From contig NZ_CP139979.1 of NCBI RefSeq assembly GCF_034424525.1, positions 3,373,001 to 3,437,000 of the forward strand: 64,000 nucleotides of DNA. Direction: 5' to 3'. The position numbers and the translations under genes were made by a program. Below the pieces are notes generated by a model, which worked only from the letters and a program-made list of their open reading frames with translations, was not told the origin of the DNA and made no database searches. The stretch comes from Sphingobium yanoikuyae (lineage in GTDB: Bacteria; Pseudomonadota; Alphaproteobacteria; Sphingomonadales; Sphingomonadaceae). Numbering within the stretch: position 1 is the first letter of the stretch; the number at the start of each line of letters is the position of its first letter. Of this stretch, positions 1-8,641 are shown piece by piece.

Positions 1-338
1 GCGGCGACCGGATCGAAATTGTCGATGTCGTCGAAACAATGGGAGGTCATGCAGAAATCGGCCGCAGGAAAGCCGATCACGGTCAGGCTGTCATGATCAT
101 AGCCCGCATCGGTCAGTTCGCCCGAGCTGGTGCAACCGATCACGGTGGTGCATTCGCTGTGCAGGTTGATCGCCCGCGCCAGGCTGTCCCGGTCATAATG
201 CTGGGAACAGAAGATCACGGCGCCGGCCAGCGGCTCCGTGCCGAGTTGATCCACCAGATCCGCCATCGCCTCGAACGGATCGTCGGCATGGGAGGACGCA
301 AACCCTATCCCTGCCCTTACCCCTGCGCCTGTCGCCAT
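1..338 (-). CDS. FIST N-terminal domain sensor protein (partial)
   Basis: The 5' end of a minus-strand gene that runs off the left edge; 112 codons are visible. The ATG at 338 follows GGGGAGAGACA. The translation begins MATGAGVRAGIGFASSHADD and continues with CSQHYDRDSLARAI and VIGCTSSGELTDAGYDHDS. The last motif, with its conserved Gly-Cys-Thr-Ser-Gly-Glu, is typical of the FIST_N domain, a small-ligand (amino acid-like) sensory domain often linked to signal transduction proteins. The gene lies 42 bases downstream of the DUF3422 gene in the same direction, so it may be the last member of the aldB-DUF779-DUF3422 run. The C-terminal half (FIST_C) is outside the window. The family call is fairly secure; the ligand is unknown. 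Confidence 0.75.
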   Translation of the reverse strand, partial: MATGAGVRAGIGFASSHADDPFEAMADLVDQLGTEPLAGAVIFCSQHYDRDSLARAINLHSECTTVIGCTSSGELTDAGYDHDSLTVIGFPAADFCMTSHCFDDIDNFDPVA

Positions 339-380
339 TGTCTCTCCCCATCGCCCATTTTCTTATGCTTTGGGGCATTA

Positions 381-1682
381 TCATGTAGCGGGTTCCGCCG
401 GCCTGTCACGCGAAACAAGCCGGCTTCTGGCGCCGTGGATCAGGTGGAAGACCAGCAATGCGACGAATGGCATGGCAAGCCCCAGCAGCAGCGTCGCGGA
501 CAGGCGCGGCCAGTGCTTTTCCACGGCCTTGAGCGGATAGGAGAGCAGGCCAAGCGCATAATAGCTGACGGCAACCGTCGACAGCCCCTCAACCAGTTGC
601 TGAAGCTGGAGCTGCATCCGCGCGCTGCGGTCCATCGAGGCGAGCAGGCGGCCATTCTGGTTCTCGATATGGGTTTCGATCCGGGTGCGCAGCAGGGCGG
701 TGAACTGCGCCGCGCGGCCGTTGAGCAGCGCCAGCCGATCGGTCAGCGCCGCGCAGGTGCGCACGGCAGGCCAGAGCCGCCTTTCGGTGAAGTCGGCGAG
801 CGAGCGATGACCGGCGATCGGCACGACATCCAGTTCAGCGAGGCGACTGGCGACGATCCGGCCATAGGCGGCGGTCGCGCTCATCCGATAGGCGCAGCCG
901 CTGTCGATCGACAATATGTCGGCGGACAACTGGATCAGTCGGCCCAGCAGCACATCGTCGCGCACCTCGCCGGCGGCCAGCGCCCGGCCGACCTGCTCCA
1001 GCGCCTGTTCCAGCCAGTCGAGATCGGCCCAGGCCGTGCGCGCGGGCGGCAGGCCAAGCAGCGCCAGATTGCGATAATTGCCCAGTTCCTGCAGCCGCTG
1101 GACGCAGCGGGCAAGATCGCCGGGCAGCAGGCCGTTGGCGGCCACCACCATCCGGCCATAGCCATCATCATGGATGCGGAAATCGGTCCAGATGCGCGCG
1201 CCGCCACCGACATGGCAGGTGACGAGCTGGCCCGCCGGGAAACCGGCACTGGCCACCAGCTCAGCGGCGGCGCCTTCATCCGCGACGATCGCCAGCCGCA
1301 CGGCGCGGATCACCGCACCCGGCAGATATTCGGCCCAGGCGATCGCGGCACGGGCGTCGGCCGCATCGGGAAAATCCCAGCCGACCGGATCGCTGCCGCC
1401 GCGCACCAGGGTGACCGTGCTGGCCTCGCTATGCTGCTCCCAGTGAAGATGGATGTCGGCGCCCAGCCGGGTCTCGCGATGGCGGCTGTCATGCCCTGGA
1501 CGCAGATCGCCCGGCATGGCGGACACGGCCGCCAGTTCGGCCGTGCGCGCGTCCGCATCGAGCAGGCGGACAAGCTGGATCATCCGTGCCGGGACCGTCA
1601 GCGCAGGTTCGCGGCGCAATTGCATCTCGCCCACCACCTGCGGGCGCAGCGCATGTTCGGTGAAGCGCCGCTCAGCCACCAC
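381..1682 (-). CDS. DUF3422 family membrane-anchored protein
   Basis: A protein of about 433 residues of the DUF3422 family, whose biochemical role is unknown. The N-terminal signature ALRPQVVGEMQLRREPAL is followed by a long soluble part and a C-terminal membrane segment (LSATLLLGLAMPFVALLVF), so it probably sits in the inner membrane with its bulk in the cytoplasm. The start is uncertain. An ATG at 1724 lies inside the DUF779 gene without a ribosome-binding site, while the GTG at 1682 has GGAGAG seven bases upstream and still keeps the family N-terminus, so the GTG is used here. Either way it overlaps the upstream DUF779 gene, which suggests translational coupling and a shared role near AldB. 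That role is inference. Confidence 0.75.
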   Translation of the reverse strand: MVAERRFTEHALRPQVVGEMQLRREPALTVPARMIQLVRLLDADARTAELAAVSAMPGDLRPGHDSRHRETRLGADIHLHWEQHSEASTVTLVRGGSDPVGWDFPDAADARAAIAWAEYLPGAVIRAVRLAIVADEGAAAELVASAGFPAGQLVTCHVGGGARIWTDFRIHDDGYGRMVVAANGLLPGDLARCVQRLQELGNYRNLALLGLPPARTAWADLDWLEQALEQVGRALAAGEVRDDVLLGRLIQLSADILSIDSGCAYRMSATAAYGRIVASRLAELDVVPIAGHRSLADFTERRLWPAVRTCAALTDRLALLNGRAAQFTALLRTRIETHIENQNGRLLASMDRSARMQLQLQQLVEGLSTVAVSYYALGLLSYPLKAVEKHWPRLSATLLLGLAMPFVALLVFHLIHGARSRLVSRDRPAEPAT

Positions 1683-2064
1683 GCGCCGGCTCTCCAGCGG
1701 CTTCCAGCAGATCCGCCTCCGCATCGGTGAAGACGCGCGAGCGGACGATGAAGCGCTGCCCCTCCGGGCTTTCGAGCGACATGCCGGCGCCCCGCCCCGG
1801 CACCACGTCGATCGTCACCTGGGTATGGCGCCAATATTCGAACTGGGCCGCGCCGATCCACACCGGCACATCGCCCGCGACATGGCCCAGCAGCACATCC
1901 TGCGGGCCGACCCGGAACTCGCCGCGCGGGAAGCACATCGGCGCGGAACCGTCGCAGCAGCCGCCCGACTGGTGGAACATCAGCGGGCCATGCTGGTCGG
2001 TCAGGCGCGCGATCAGCGCGTCGGCCGCGGGCGTGGCGAGAATGCGGGCAGGACAATCGGCCAT
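1672..2064 (-). CDS. DUF779 domain-containing protein, AldB-associated
   Basis: A 130-residue soluble protein of the DUF779 family, recognisable from HQSGGCCDGSAPMCFP with its Cys-Cys and downstream Cys, and from VPVWIGAAQFEYWRHTQVTIDV. Members are usually encoded directly beside AldB/ExaC-type aldehyde dehydrogenases, as here, where it is 138 bases downstream of aldB on the same strand. The cysteine cluster may bind a metal or take part in thiol chemistry with the aldehyde; that is a guess. The ATG at 2064 has AAGGA eight bases upstream. The gene is preceded by two strong hairpins (2121-2190), so its level relative to aldB may be set after transcription. Confidence 0.8.
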   Translation of the reverse strand: MADCPARILATPAADALIARLTDQHGPLMFHQSGGCCDGSAPMCFPRGEFRVGPQDVLLGHVAGDVPVWIGAAQFEYWRHTQVTIDVVPGRGAGMSLESPEGQRFIVRSRVFTDAEADLLEAAGEPARGG

Positions 2065-2120
2065 CGATCCGATCCTTCAGAACCAAAACCGCCATTGGCA
2101 ACATTGGCAGAACCAAAGCT

Positions 2121-2190
2121 GGCGGGCATCCGGGGGAGGATGCCCGCCAAAGGTGCGGAGCGCCGAGAAAGGAGAGAGAAGGGGCGCTCC
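2121..2190. promoter_or_regulatory. Two tandem intergenic hairpins between aldB and the DUF779 gene
   Basis: Perfect 11-bp arms at 2121-2131 and 2138-2148 (GGCGGGCATCC, loop GGGGGA) and perfect 8-bp arms at 2157-2164 and 2183-2190 (GGAGCGCC). Neither is followed by a clear T-run on the minus strand, so they look more like mRNA-stabilising or partial termination structures inside an operon than a full terminator. The TTTGGTTCTG segment is also repeated between these hairpins and the DUF779 start. Confidence 0.5.
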
Positions 2191-2202
2191 GCTGTGGATC
2201 CG

Positions 2203-3726
2203 TCAGAAGAAGCCCAGCGCCTTGGGGCTGTAGCTGACCAGCAGATTCTTGGTCTGCTGATAATGGTCGAGCATCATCTTGTGATTTTCGCGGCCGATGC
2301 CCGACTGCTTGTAACCACCGAAGGCCGCATGGGCCGGATAGGCGTGGTAGCAGTTGGTCCAGACGCGACCGGCCTGGATGCCCCGACCCATGCGATAGGC
2401 ACGGGCGCCGTCGCGGGTCCACACGCCCGCGCCCAGGCCGTAGAGCGTGTCATTGGCGATGGCGAGCGCCTCCGCCTCGTCCTTGAAGGTGGTGACGGCC
2501 AGCACCGGGCCGAAAATCTCCTCCTGGAAAATGCGCATCTTGTTATGGCCCTTGAGCACGGTGGGCGTCACATAGAAGCCATCGGCCAGTTCGCCGTCAT
2601 GGGTGGCGCGATCGCCGCCGGTCAGCACTTGTGCGCCCTCTTCCTTGCCGATCGCGATGTAGGAGAGGATCTTTTCGAGCTGGTCGTTCGACGCCTGGGC
2701 GCCGATCATCGTCGAGGGATCGAGCGGGCTGCCCTGCTTGATCGCCTTCACCCGCGCGATCGCCCGTTCGATGAACTTCTCGTAGATCGATTCCTGGATC
2801 AGCGCACGGCTGGGGCAGGTGCAGACCTCGCCCTGGTTGAGGGCGAACATGGCGAAGCCTTCGAGGCATTTGTCGAAATAATCATCGTCCGCATCCATCA
2901 CATCCTCGAAGAAGATGTTGGGCGACTTGCCGCCCAGTTCCAGCGTGACGGGGATCAGGTTTTCCGACGCATATTGCATGATCAGCCGGCCGGTCGTGGT
3001 CTCGCCGGTGAAGGCGATCTTGGCTATCCGCTTGTTCGACGCCAGCGGCTTGCCCGCTTCCACGCCGAAACCGTTGACGATGTTGAGCACGCCCGGTGGC
3101 AGCAGGTCGCCGATGATCTCGGCCAGCACCAGCACCGACATCGGCGTCTGCTCGGCAGGCTTGAGCACGATGCAGTTGCCGGCGGCGAGCGCGGGCGCCA
3201 GCTTCCACACCGCCATCAGGATCGGGAAGTTCCAGGGGATGATCTGGCCGACGACACCCAGCGGCTCGTGGAAATGATAGGCGATGGTGTCATGGTCGAT
3301 CTCGCTGATCGATCCTTCCTGGGCGCGGGCGCAGCCGGCGAAATAGCGGAAATGATCGATGGCGAGTGGAATGTCGGCATGGGTGGTCTCGCGGATCGGC
3401 TTGCCATTGTCGATCGTCTCGGCGAGCGCGATGAGGTCGAGATTGGCCTCCATGCGATCGGCCATCTTGAGCAGGATGTTGGACCGCTGCGTCGACGACA
3501 TCTTGCCCCAGGCGTCCTTGGCGGCATGGGCGGCGTCGAGCGCGGCCTCGATATCCTCCGCCGTGCCGCGCGCGACCTGGCACACGACCTGGCCGGTGAC
3601 CGGCGAGATATTGTCGAAATACTGGCCCTTGGCCGGTGCCGTCCACTGGCCGCCGATATAATTGTCGTAGCGGTCGCGGATCAGGGTCTGGCCGGCGAAT
3701 TTATCCAGCGCCTGTTGCAGCATCAT
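2203..3726 (-). CDS. aldB: Aldehyde dehydrogenase, AldB/ExaC type
   Basis: A 507-residue NAD(P)+-dependent aldehyde dehydrogenase, the usual length for the family. It oxidises short-chain aldehydes to acids in the cytoplasm. The sequence closely follows E. coli Ald[11 protein letters not shown] near the N-terminus, the cofactor segment [20 protein letters not shown], catalytic Glu in LELGGKSPN and the catalytic Cys in [13 protein letters not shown] at about residue 300. The C-terminal [20 protein letters not shown] and HHYQQTK-like tail are also AldB-typical. The start ATG at 3726 has AGGAG five bases upstream; a second in-frame ATG follows immediately. It heads a minus-strand run with the DUF779, DUF3422 and FIST genes. 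A likely physiological substrate is acetaldehyde or a related alcohol-derived aldehyde (inference). Confidence 0.93.
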   Translation of the reverse strand: MMLQQALDKFAGQTLIRDRYDNYIGGQWTAPAKGQYFDNISPVTGQVVCQVARGTAEDIEAALDAAHAAKDAWGKMSSTQRSNILLKMADRMEANLDLIALAETIDNGKPIRETTHADIPLAIDHFRYFAGCARAQEGSISEIDHDTIAYHFHEPLGVVGQIIPWNFPILMAVWKLAPALAAGNCIVLKPAEQTPMSVLVLAEIIGDLLPPGVLNIVNGFGVEAGKPLASNKRIAKIAFTGETTTGRLIMQYASENLIPVTLELGGKSPNIFFEDVMDADDDYFDKCLEGFAMFALNQGEVCTCPSRALIQESIYEKFIERAIARVKAIKQGSPLDPSTMIGAQASNDQLEKILSYIAIGKEEGAQVLTGGDRATHDGELADGFYVTPTVLKGHNKMRIFQEEIFGPVLAVTTFKDEAEALAIANDTLYGLGAGVWTRDGARAYRMGRGIQAGRVWTNCYHAYPAHAAFGGYKQSGIGRENHKMMLDHYQQTKNLLVSYSPKALGFF

Positions 3727-3931
3727 CTTGTCTCCTGGGTCGATTTTGTGATCGTCTTTCAGCCTTCAGAAGATGGCAAAGCAGGCCGCCGGTGCAATTG
3801 GACCTTCGGTCGGATCGCTCCGTCTGCGGGACGAGGCGGGCATGAAGCGCGACCTGTGCCGCCCCCTCGACAGCGACCCGACGGGCTGCTCTATCTGGCA
3901 GGCCCCTTCCCTGCCCGGAGAGATTTCCCCC

Positions 3932-5284
3932 ATGTTCCAAGTTTCCCACCTGGTCATCGTCGGTGGCGGGTTCAGCGGCACGCTGCTGGCGATCAACCTG
4001 CTGCGCTACGGGACGATGCGGGTGACATTGGTCGAGCGGCGGCCCGAACGGCTGGGCAAGGGCGTCGCGTTCGGCAGCGCCCTGCCCGACCATATCCTGA
4101 ACGTCCGCGCCGGCAACATGAGCGCTTTTCCCGACCAGCCGGGCCATTTCGCGCAATGGCTGGCGGAGACGAGTGGCGGGTCGGACGCCAGCTTCGCGAC
4201 GCGGGCGACCTATGGCCGCTATCTTTCCGCGCTGCTGGACAAGACCCGCGCCGAGGCGGGCGACCGGCTGGACGTGATCGATGACGCGGCGGTCGACATC
4301 CGCATGACCGGCGATGGCTGTGTCGTCAAACTGGCGTCGGGCAAGATGCTGGCGGCCGACGCGGTGGCGCTGGCGCCGGGCAATCTGCCGCCGCATGACC
4401 TGCCGCCATTCCGGGACAAGGCGCCGCCGCTCTATGTGTCCGAACCCTGGGGCGCGGACATTGCCGAGGGGCTGACGCCGAGCGACAAGATATTGCTGCT
4501 GGGCACGGGCCTGACCGCGGTGGATTGCGCGCAGACGCTGGACAGCGCGGGCTTTCGCGGATCGATCTTGGCGCTGTCGCGGCGCGGGCTGGTGCCGCAC
4601 AGCCATGCGCCGGCCACGCCCTTCCCTGCCCTGCGCGAACGGCCGGCCGCCCATTGCGCCGGGCTGGTCCGCACCATCCGCCAGCGGGCCGAGGCGGTCG
4701 GATGGCGCCGCGCGGTCGACGAACTGCGCCCCTTCACCCAGGATATATGGCGGGCGGCCTCCCCGGTCGAACGGGCGCGCTTCCTGCGCCATGCCCGGCC
4801 CTATTGGGACGTGCATCGCCACCGCATCGCGCCGCAGGTGGCCGAACGGATCGCTGCGATGCAGGCAAGCGGGCGGCTGCGGATCGCGGCGGGCCGGATC
4901 ATCGGCGCGCGGGACGCCGACCAGGGACTGATCGTGCAATGGCGGCCGCGCGGCGGCGAACAGGCGCAGGAAATCCGGGTGGCGCGGGTGGTCAACTGCA
5001 CCGGGCCGCTGGCCGACCTTGGCCGGGCCGACGATGTGCTGCTGCGCCGGCTGGCGGATCGCGGCGCGATCCGGCCCGATGCGCTGGCGATCGGCATCGA
5101 CACCAACCGGCAGGGCCATGCCATCGCACGCGACGGCAGCGCGCAGGAGCGGCTGCTGGTGGTCGGGCCGATGACGCGCGGCGCCCATTGGGAGATCGTC
5201 GCCGTGCCCGATATCCGCCGCCATAGCTGGGACATGGCGCGCGCGCTGACCGGCGCGCAATGGGTGGAGGCGGAAGGGCTTTAG
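3932..5284 (+). CDS. FAD/NAD(P)-binding oxidoreductase (NAD_binding_9 / COG4529 type)
   Basis: About 450 residues. The N-terminal dinucleotide-binding motif VIVGGGFSGTLLAINLL and a second one, ILLLGTGLTAVDCAQTL, identify a two-dinucleotide flavoprotein of the NAD_binding_9 group. VNCTGPLADLGRADD near the C-terminus is typical of these proteins. The open frame extends 53 codons upstream, but the family N-terminus and a GGAGAG just upstream favour the ATG at 3932. No signal peptide is visible, so it is probably cytoplasmic. The substrate is unknown; relatives are annotated as hydroxyacylglutathione-like or siderophore/amine-related flavoproteins without firm proof. It is divergent from aldB and converges on the histidine kinase gene, with a palindromic repeat as the shared 3' boundary. 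Confidence 0.8.
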   Translation: MFQVSHLVIVGGGFSGTLLAINLLRYGTMRVTLVERRPERLGKGVAFGSALPDHILNVRAGNMSAFPDQPGHFAQWLAETSGGSDASFATRATYGRYLSALLDKTRAEAGDRLDVIDDAAVDIRMTGDGCVVKLASGKMLAADAVALAPGNLPPHDLPPFRDKAPPLYVSEPWGADIAEGLTPSDKILLLGTGLTAVDCAQTLDSAGFRGSILALSRRGLVPHSHAPATPFPALRERPAAHCAGLVRTIRQRAEAVGWRRAVDELRPFTQDIWRAASPVERARFLRHARPYWDVHRHRIAPQVAERIAAMQASGRLRIAAGRIIGARDADQGLIVQWRPRGGEQAQEIRVARVVNCTGPLADLGRADDVLLRRLADRGAIRPDALAIGIDTNRQGHAIARDGSAQERLLVVGPMTRGAHWEIVAVPDIRRHSWDMARALTGAQWVEAEGL

Positions 5285-5387
5285 AGCAAATTCCGATCCG
5301 ACTGCGTCAGATCGGTTGCTCTAAGTTTTTGGTTTAACGCGTTTTCCGAGGCATCAGGTAATTCCACCTGATTAGAAAACGCTCTAA
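5283..5387. repeat. Intergenic palindromic element serving as convergent gene boundary
   Basis: The whole gap between two convergent genes is one nested palindromic element. The first half has AGAGCAA (5283-5289) pairing with TTGCTCT (5316-5322) and inner CCGATC/GATCGG. The second half has GCGTTTTC (5339-5346) pairing with GAAAACGC (5375-5382) and inner TCAGGT/ACCTGA (5354-5359, 5366-5371). This bipartite form resembles the dispersed intergenic repeats (RIME-like) seen in alphaproteobacteria. It can fold in RNA read from either strand and probably acts as a bidirectional terminator. Confidence 0.7.
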
Positions 5388-6715
5388 ACCGGCAGCTCGA
5401 CCTGCGCGCGCAGCCCGCCATCGGGGGTGCGCGCCAGCGACACCCGGCCCTGATGCGCCTGCGCCGCCGATTGGACGATCGACAGCCCCAGACCCACGCC
5501 GCCGGTGCTGCGGTTGCGGGAGGGTTCGCCGCGATAGAAGGGCTCGAAGGCGCGGGCGATATCGGCCTGCTCCATGCCCGGCCCGTCATCCTCGATCGTG
5601 ACGATCGCCCGCCCCTCGTCGCGCATCACCCGCACCCGCGCGCGGTCGCCATATTTGATCGCATTGTCGATCAGGTTGGTGAACAGCCGCTTGAGCAGGA
5701 TCATGTCACCCGCGATGATGACAGGCTCCGCGCCCGTCAGGGTCACGTCGCGGCCCATGTCGGCGAAATCGTCGACCAGCCCCTCGACCAGCAGGCCAAG
5801 GTCGAGCGGTTCCTTGAGGCGGGGGCGATTTTCATTGTCGACGAAATCCAGCGTCGTGCCGATCAGCGCCTCCATCTGGCGGATTTCCTCCTCGGCTGCG
5901 ATCCGCACCGGCGCGGGCGCGGCGGTGAGGTGGAAATGGAGGCGCGACAGCGGCGTGCGTAGATCATGGGCGATCGCGCCGACGACCGAGGTGCGTTCGC
6001 GCACATAGCGGGCGATGCGCGCCTGCATTTCGTTGATCGATTGCGCCGCCAGCCGGATCTCGCTCGGCCCGTCGAGCGGGATCGGCTGTTCCTCCTGCCC
6101 TGCCCCCATCCGCTCGGCCGAGGCCGCGAAGGCGCGGATCGGGCGGGTCAGCCGCGCGCTGAACCAGAGGCTGAGCGGCACCACCAGCAGGATGCCGACG
6201 AGGAAGGCATATTGGCCGAGCAGCCGCCAGAGCGACCGCCCGCCCCGCGCTTCCCGCGTGATCATCCGCCACTGACCGTCGGGCTGGCGGATCGCGGCGG
6301 TGAAGGTGCCCAGGATGAAGGGATCAGCAACGCCATCGGGGCCGTAGAGCTGCATCTCCTCGACGAACTGCCCGATCCGCTCGCGATCGCCGGGGTCGAG
6401 GCGGATGCGCACATCGGCGGCTGGCAGGGCAAGGCGCCGGGCCAGCAGCGCGGCGATCAGCCGATCGGCCGGGTCGGTCGATGCCGGCGGCGCGGCCGCC
6501 TGGCGCACCTCATGCACCACCGGCTCGTCGCGCAGCAGGGGCTGGCCATGGACGATGCGGGCAATCTCATAGACCGACAGCGGCACCCGTTCGGGCGGAA
6601 TGAAATAGAGCAGCAAGGTGAGGCTGAAGGCGGTCAGCGTCAGGATCACGACCAGGGCCAGCGCCAGCAGATGGGCGTGGATCGAATTGGCCCAGCGCAG
6701 GAAGCCCGCCTTCAT
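5384..6715 (-). CDS. Two-component sensor histidine kinase (HAMP, EnvZ/OmpR class)
   Basis: A 443-residue inner-membrane sensor kinase. Transmembrane helix 1 lies at about residues 15-40 (LALALVVILTLTAFSLTLLL), a periplasmic sensor region follows to about 165, then helix 2 (YAFLVGILLVVPLSLWFSA), a HAMP linker, the H-box AIAHDLRTPLSRLHF with the phosphorylated His, the N-box LFTNLIDNAIKYGD, G1 EDDGPGM and G2 GVGLGLSIV. Its start overlaps the response-regulator stop by four bases (ATGA), so the pair is co-translated. The pair is divergent from the HiPIP/cytochrome/DUF1592/DUF1552 operon, which is its most likely target. The stimulus is not evident from sequence. Confidence 0.93.
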   Translation of the reverse strand: MKAGFLRWANSIHAHLLALALVVILTLTAFSLTLLLYFIPPERVPLSVYEIARIVHGQPLLRDEPVVHEVRQAAAPPASTDPADRLIAALLARRLALPAADVRIRLDPGDRERIGQFVEEMQLYGPDGVADPFILGTFTAAIRQPDGQWRMITREARGGRSLWRLLGQYAFLVGILLVVPLSLWFSARLTRPIRAFAASAERMGAGQEEQPIPLDGPSEIRLAAQSINEMQARIARYVRERTSVVGAIAHDLRTPLSRLHFHLTAAPAPVRIAAEEEIRQMEALIGTTLDFVDNENRPRLKEPLDLGLLVEGLVDDFADMGRDVTLTGAEPVIIAGDMILLKRLFTNLIDNAIKYGDRARVRVMRDEGRAIVTIEDDGPGMEQADIARAFEPFYRGEPSRNRSTGGVGLGLSIVQSAAQAHQGRVSLARTPDGGLRAQVELPV

Positions 6716-7458
6716 CCGCGCTGCACCGGCGCCTGGAAGATATAGCCTTCGGACCGGACGGTGTGGATCAGCTCACCGCGCGCGCGGGTGCCGAGCTTGC
6801 GGCGCAAGCGGCTGACCTGGGTGTCTATCGCCCGGTCGAACACATCGGCATCCTCGCCGCGCGCCAGTTCGACCAGCGCGTCGCGGTTCAATATCTGCTG
6901 GGGATGCTCGATGAAGGCGAGCAGCAGGGCGAACTCCCCCTCCGACAGGCTGATGATGATGCCGGCCGGATCGCGCAGCACCCGGCGCACCGGATCGAGC
7001 TGCCACCCTTCGAAATGATAATGGGCCAGCACCGGCTGGCGGGTGTCGGCGACCGGGCGACGGCGGCGCTGCAGCGCACGGATGCGGGCGAGCAGTTCGC
7101 GCGGCGACAGCGGCTTGGGCAGATAGTCGTCGGCGCCCATTTCCAGGCCGGTGATCCGGTCCCCTTCCGTCCCCAGCGCCGACACCATGATGATGCCGGC
7201 ATCCTGCTGCCCCGCGAGCGAGCGGGCGATCGACAGCCCGTCCTCGCCCGGCATCATGACGTCAAGGACGATGATATCGACCGGCTGATGGGCAAGGATG
7301 GCGCGCATCGCCGGGCCATCGGCCGCTTCGCTGACGACATAGCCTTCCTGCATCAGGAAGGCGCGGACCAGCGCGCGCAGCGACGGATCGTCATCGACGA
7401 TCAGGATATGCGTGTCGCCCGGCGCGCTGTCGCCTGTCAGCTTCGCTGTCACCCTCAT
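6712..7458 (-). CDS. OmpR-family two-component response regulator
   Basis: About 248 residues. The N-terminal receiver begins HILIVDDDPSLRALVRAFL, with the phospho-acceptor Asp in IIVLDVMMPGEDG and Lys in LPKPLSPRELLARI. The C-terminal winged-helix DNA-binding domain includes SEGEFALLLAFIEHPQQ and DTQVSRLRRKLG. The ATG at 7458 is closely preceded by GAGGAGGG; a GTG six bases further in (7452) has AGGAGG at seven bases and is an equally good start. A longer reading frame upstream is not family-like. It is co-transcribed with the kinase. Its probable binding sites are the TTTGTC-N6-GACAAA repeats in the divergent promoter region. Confidence 0.93.
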   Translation of the reverse strand: MRVTAKLTGDSAPGDTHILIVDDDPSLRALVRAFLMQEGYVVSEAADGPAMRAILAHQPVDIIVLDVMMPGEDGLSIARSLAGQQDAGIIMVSALGTEGDRITGLEMGADDYLPKPLSPRELLARIRALQRRRRPVADTRQPVLAHYHFEGWQLDPVRRVLRDPAGIIISLSEGEFALLLAFIEHPQQILNRDALVELARGEDADVFDRAIDTQVSRLRRKLGTRARGELIHTVRSEGYIFQAPVQRG

Positions 7459-7506
7459 CCCTCCTCTTCCCATTCCGCCCCTTCTAGCCGCCGGCCCGCG
7501 CCGGAT

Positions 7507-7526
7507 TTTGTCAGGCCCGACACAAA
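7507..7526. promoter_or_regulatory. Candidate response-regulator operator, copy 1 (imperfect)
   Basis: TTTGTC at 7507-7512, six-base spacer, then GACACAAA at 7519-7526. It is an imperfect version of the perfect palindrome 52 bases downstream (about five helical turns). It lies between the divergent response-regulator gene and the HiPIP operon. Confidence 0.45.
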
Positions 7527-7558
7527 GGACGGAATAAGCGCCTGCATTCTGCGCCGAT

Positions 7559-7576
7559 TTTGTCGGCGCTGACAAA
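7559..7576. promoter_or_regulatory. Candidate response-regulator operator, copy 2 (perfect 6-6-6 palindrome)
   Basis: TTTGTC (7559-7564), GGCGCT, GACAAA (7571-7576). Perfect inverted repeat about 80 bases upstream of the HiPIP start and about 100 bases upstream of the response-regulator start. The paired copies suggest cooperative binding. The assignment to the adjacent regulator is inference. Confidence 0.5.
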
Positions 7577-7656
7577 TTAATCCGCCGCCCCCCTGCTAGA
7601 AGGATCGCACAAGAGGACCGGAGCAACCGGGCCGGCAGGGAAGAGGAGTGGGCCGC

Positions 7657-7965
7657 ATGGCGGCAAGCCATCATCATGTCCGTCACTGGAGCCGTCGATC
7701 GGCATTGGGCCTGATCGCCTGCGTGCCGCTGGGGCTGGCGAGCATGGCCAATGCCGCCGAGTGCATCGATCCGGCCAGCCTGTCCGCCGCGCAGAAGAGC
7801 ATGCGCAAGTCGCTGGGCTTTCGCACGTCGAGCGATGCGACCAAGCGCTGCGGCCTGTGCGCCTTCTTCACCGCCGCCCAGCCGGGCTGCGGCAAATGCG
7901 CGCTGCTGAGCGGCGGCATCGTGCCGGCCGAAGGCGTGTGCGACAGCTGGGCGAAGAAGAGCTGA
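7657..7965 (+). CDS. High-potential iron-sulfur protein (HiPIP), Tat-exported
   Basis: A 102-residue periplasmic electron carrier. The N-terminus SRRSALGLIACVPLGLASMANAA is a twin-arginine signal, as expected for a protein that folds with its [4Fe-4S] cluster before export. The mature part has the HiPIP cysteine pattern: CGLCAFF, then GCGKCALLSGG, then GVCDSWA at the C-terminus. An additional Cys pair (AEC and QPGC) is present and not all can be cluster ligands. The ATG at 7657 is preceded by AGAGGAG at eight bases. It is the first gene of a tightly packed seven-gene operon and overlaps the cytochrome b gene by one base. It likely shuttles electrons between the membrane cytochrome b and the exported redox proteins downstream. 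Confidence 0.85.
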   Translation: MAASHHHVRHWSRRSALGLIACVPLGLASMANAAECIDPASLSAAQKSMRKSLGFRTSSDATKRCGLCAFFTAAQPGCGKCALLSGGIVPAEGVCDSWAKKS

Positions 7966-8621
7966 TGGAGAACCCCGCGCGCCAATATGTCTGGGATTTG
8001 CCCATCCGCCTGTTTCACTGGGCGCTGGTCGGCCTGATCGGCTTTTCCTGGTGGAGCGCGGAAACCTATCACATGGACTGGCATCGCCTGTCAGGTCAGG
8101 CCGTGCTGTTCCTGATCGTTTTTCGCCTGATCTGGGGCCTGATCGGGTCCGGGCCAGCGCACTTTGCCCAGTTCCTGCGCGGGCCGCGGGCGATCTTCGC
8201 CTATCTGACCGGCCGCGCGCCTGCGACGCCGGGCCATAATCCGCTGGGCGGCTGGAGCGTGGTGGCGATGCTGCTGGCGCTGTCGGTCCAAGTCGGCACC
8301 GGCCTGTTCGCGGTCGATATCGACGGCATCGAATCCGGGCCGCTGTCGCATCTGGTCGATTTCGATCAGGGCCGGCTCGCCTCCGACATCCACGGCATCA
8401 GCTTCACCATCCTGCAGGTGCTGATCGGCCTGCATGTCCTGGCGGTGCTGTTCTACCTGCTGGTGCGGCGGCGCAACCTGATCGGACCGATGGTCAGCGG
8501 CCGGGCGAAAGTGAGCGGCGAGCCGGTGGCGGTGCGGCGCGCGTCGCCTGTCGCCTTCGCTGTCGCCATCCTGCTGGCGGGCACGCTCGCCTGGTGGGTC
8601 TTTGCCGATCCGATGCTGTGA
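7965..8621 (+). CDS. Cytochrome b561-type di-heme membrane protein
   Basis: A 218-residue integral membrane protein. Four helices are visible, for example LFHWALVGLIGFSWWSA, LSGQAVLFLIVFRLIWGLI, VVAMLLALSVQVGTGLFAV and ILQVLIGLHVLAVLFYLLV. Candidate heme-ligand histidines sit in RLFHW, MDWHRLSG, DIHGISF and GLHVLAV. The opening VWDLPIRLFHWAL is typical of the prokaryotic cytochrome b561/Ni-hydrogenase cytochrome b family. It would link the quinone pool or an inner-membrane donor to periplasmic carriers. Its ATG overlaps the HiPIP stop (TGATG). A further C-terminal helix (FAVAILLAGTLAWWVF) is an extra anchor. Confidence 0.88.
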   Translation: MENPARQYVWDLPIRLFHWALVGLIGFSWWSAETYHMDWHRLSGQAVLFLIVFRLIWGLIGSGPAHFAQFLRGPRAIFAYLTGRAPATPGHNPLGGWSVVAMLLALSVQVGTGLFAVDIDGIESGPLSHLVDFDQGRLASDIHGISFTILQVLIGLHVLAVLFYLLVRRRNLIGPMVSGRAKVSGEPVAVRRASPVAFAVAILLAGTLAWWVFADPML

Positions 8622-8641
8622 CAGACATGAAAGGGACGAGG

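Noticed and set aside
3727..3931. Sigma-54 promoter upstream of aldB
   Set aside because: A TTGCA is present on the minus strand but no GG at the required distance upstream.
7459..7686. N-terminal extension of the response regulator by 76 residues
   Set aside because: It would cover the divergent promoter and palindromes, lacks receiver-domain similarity, and good start sites exist at 7458/7452.
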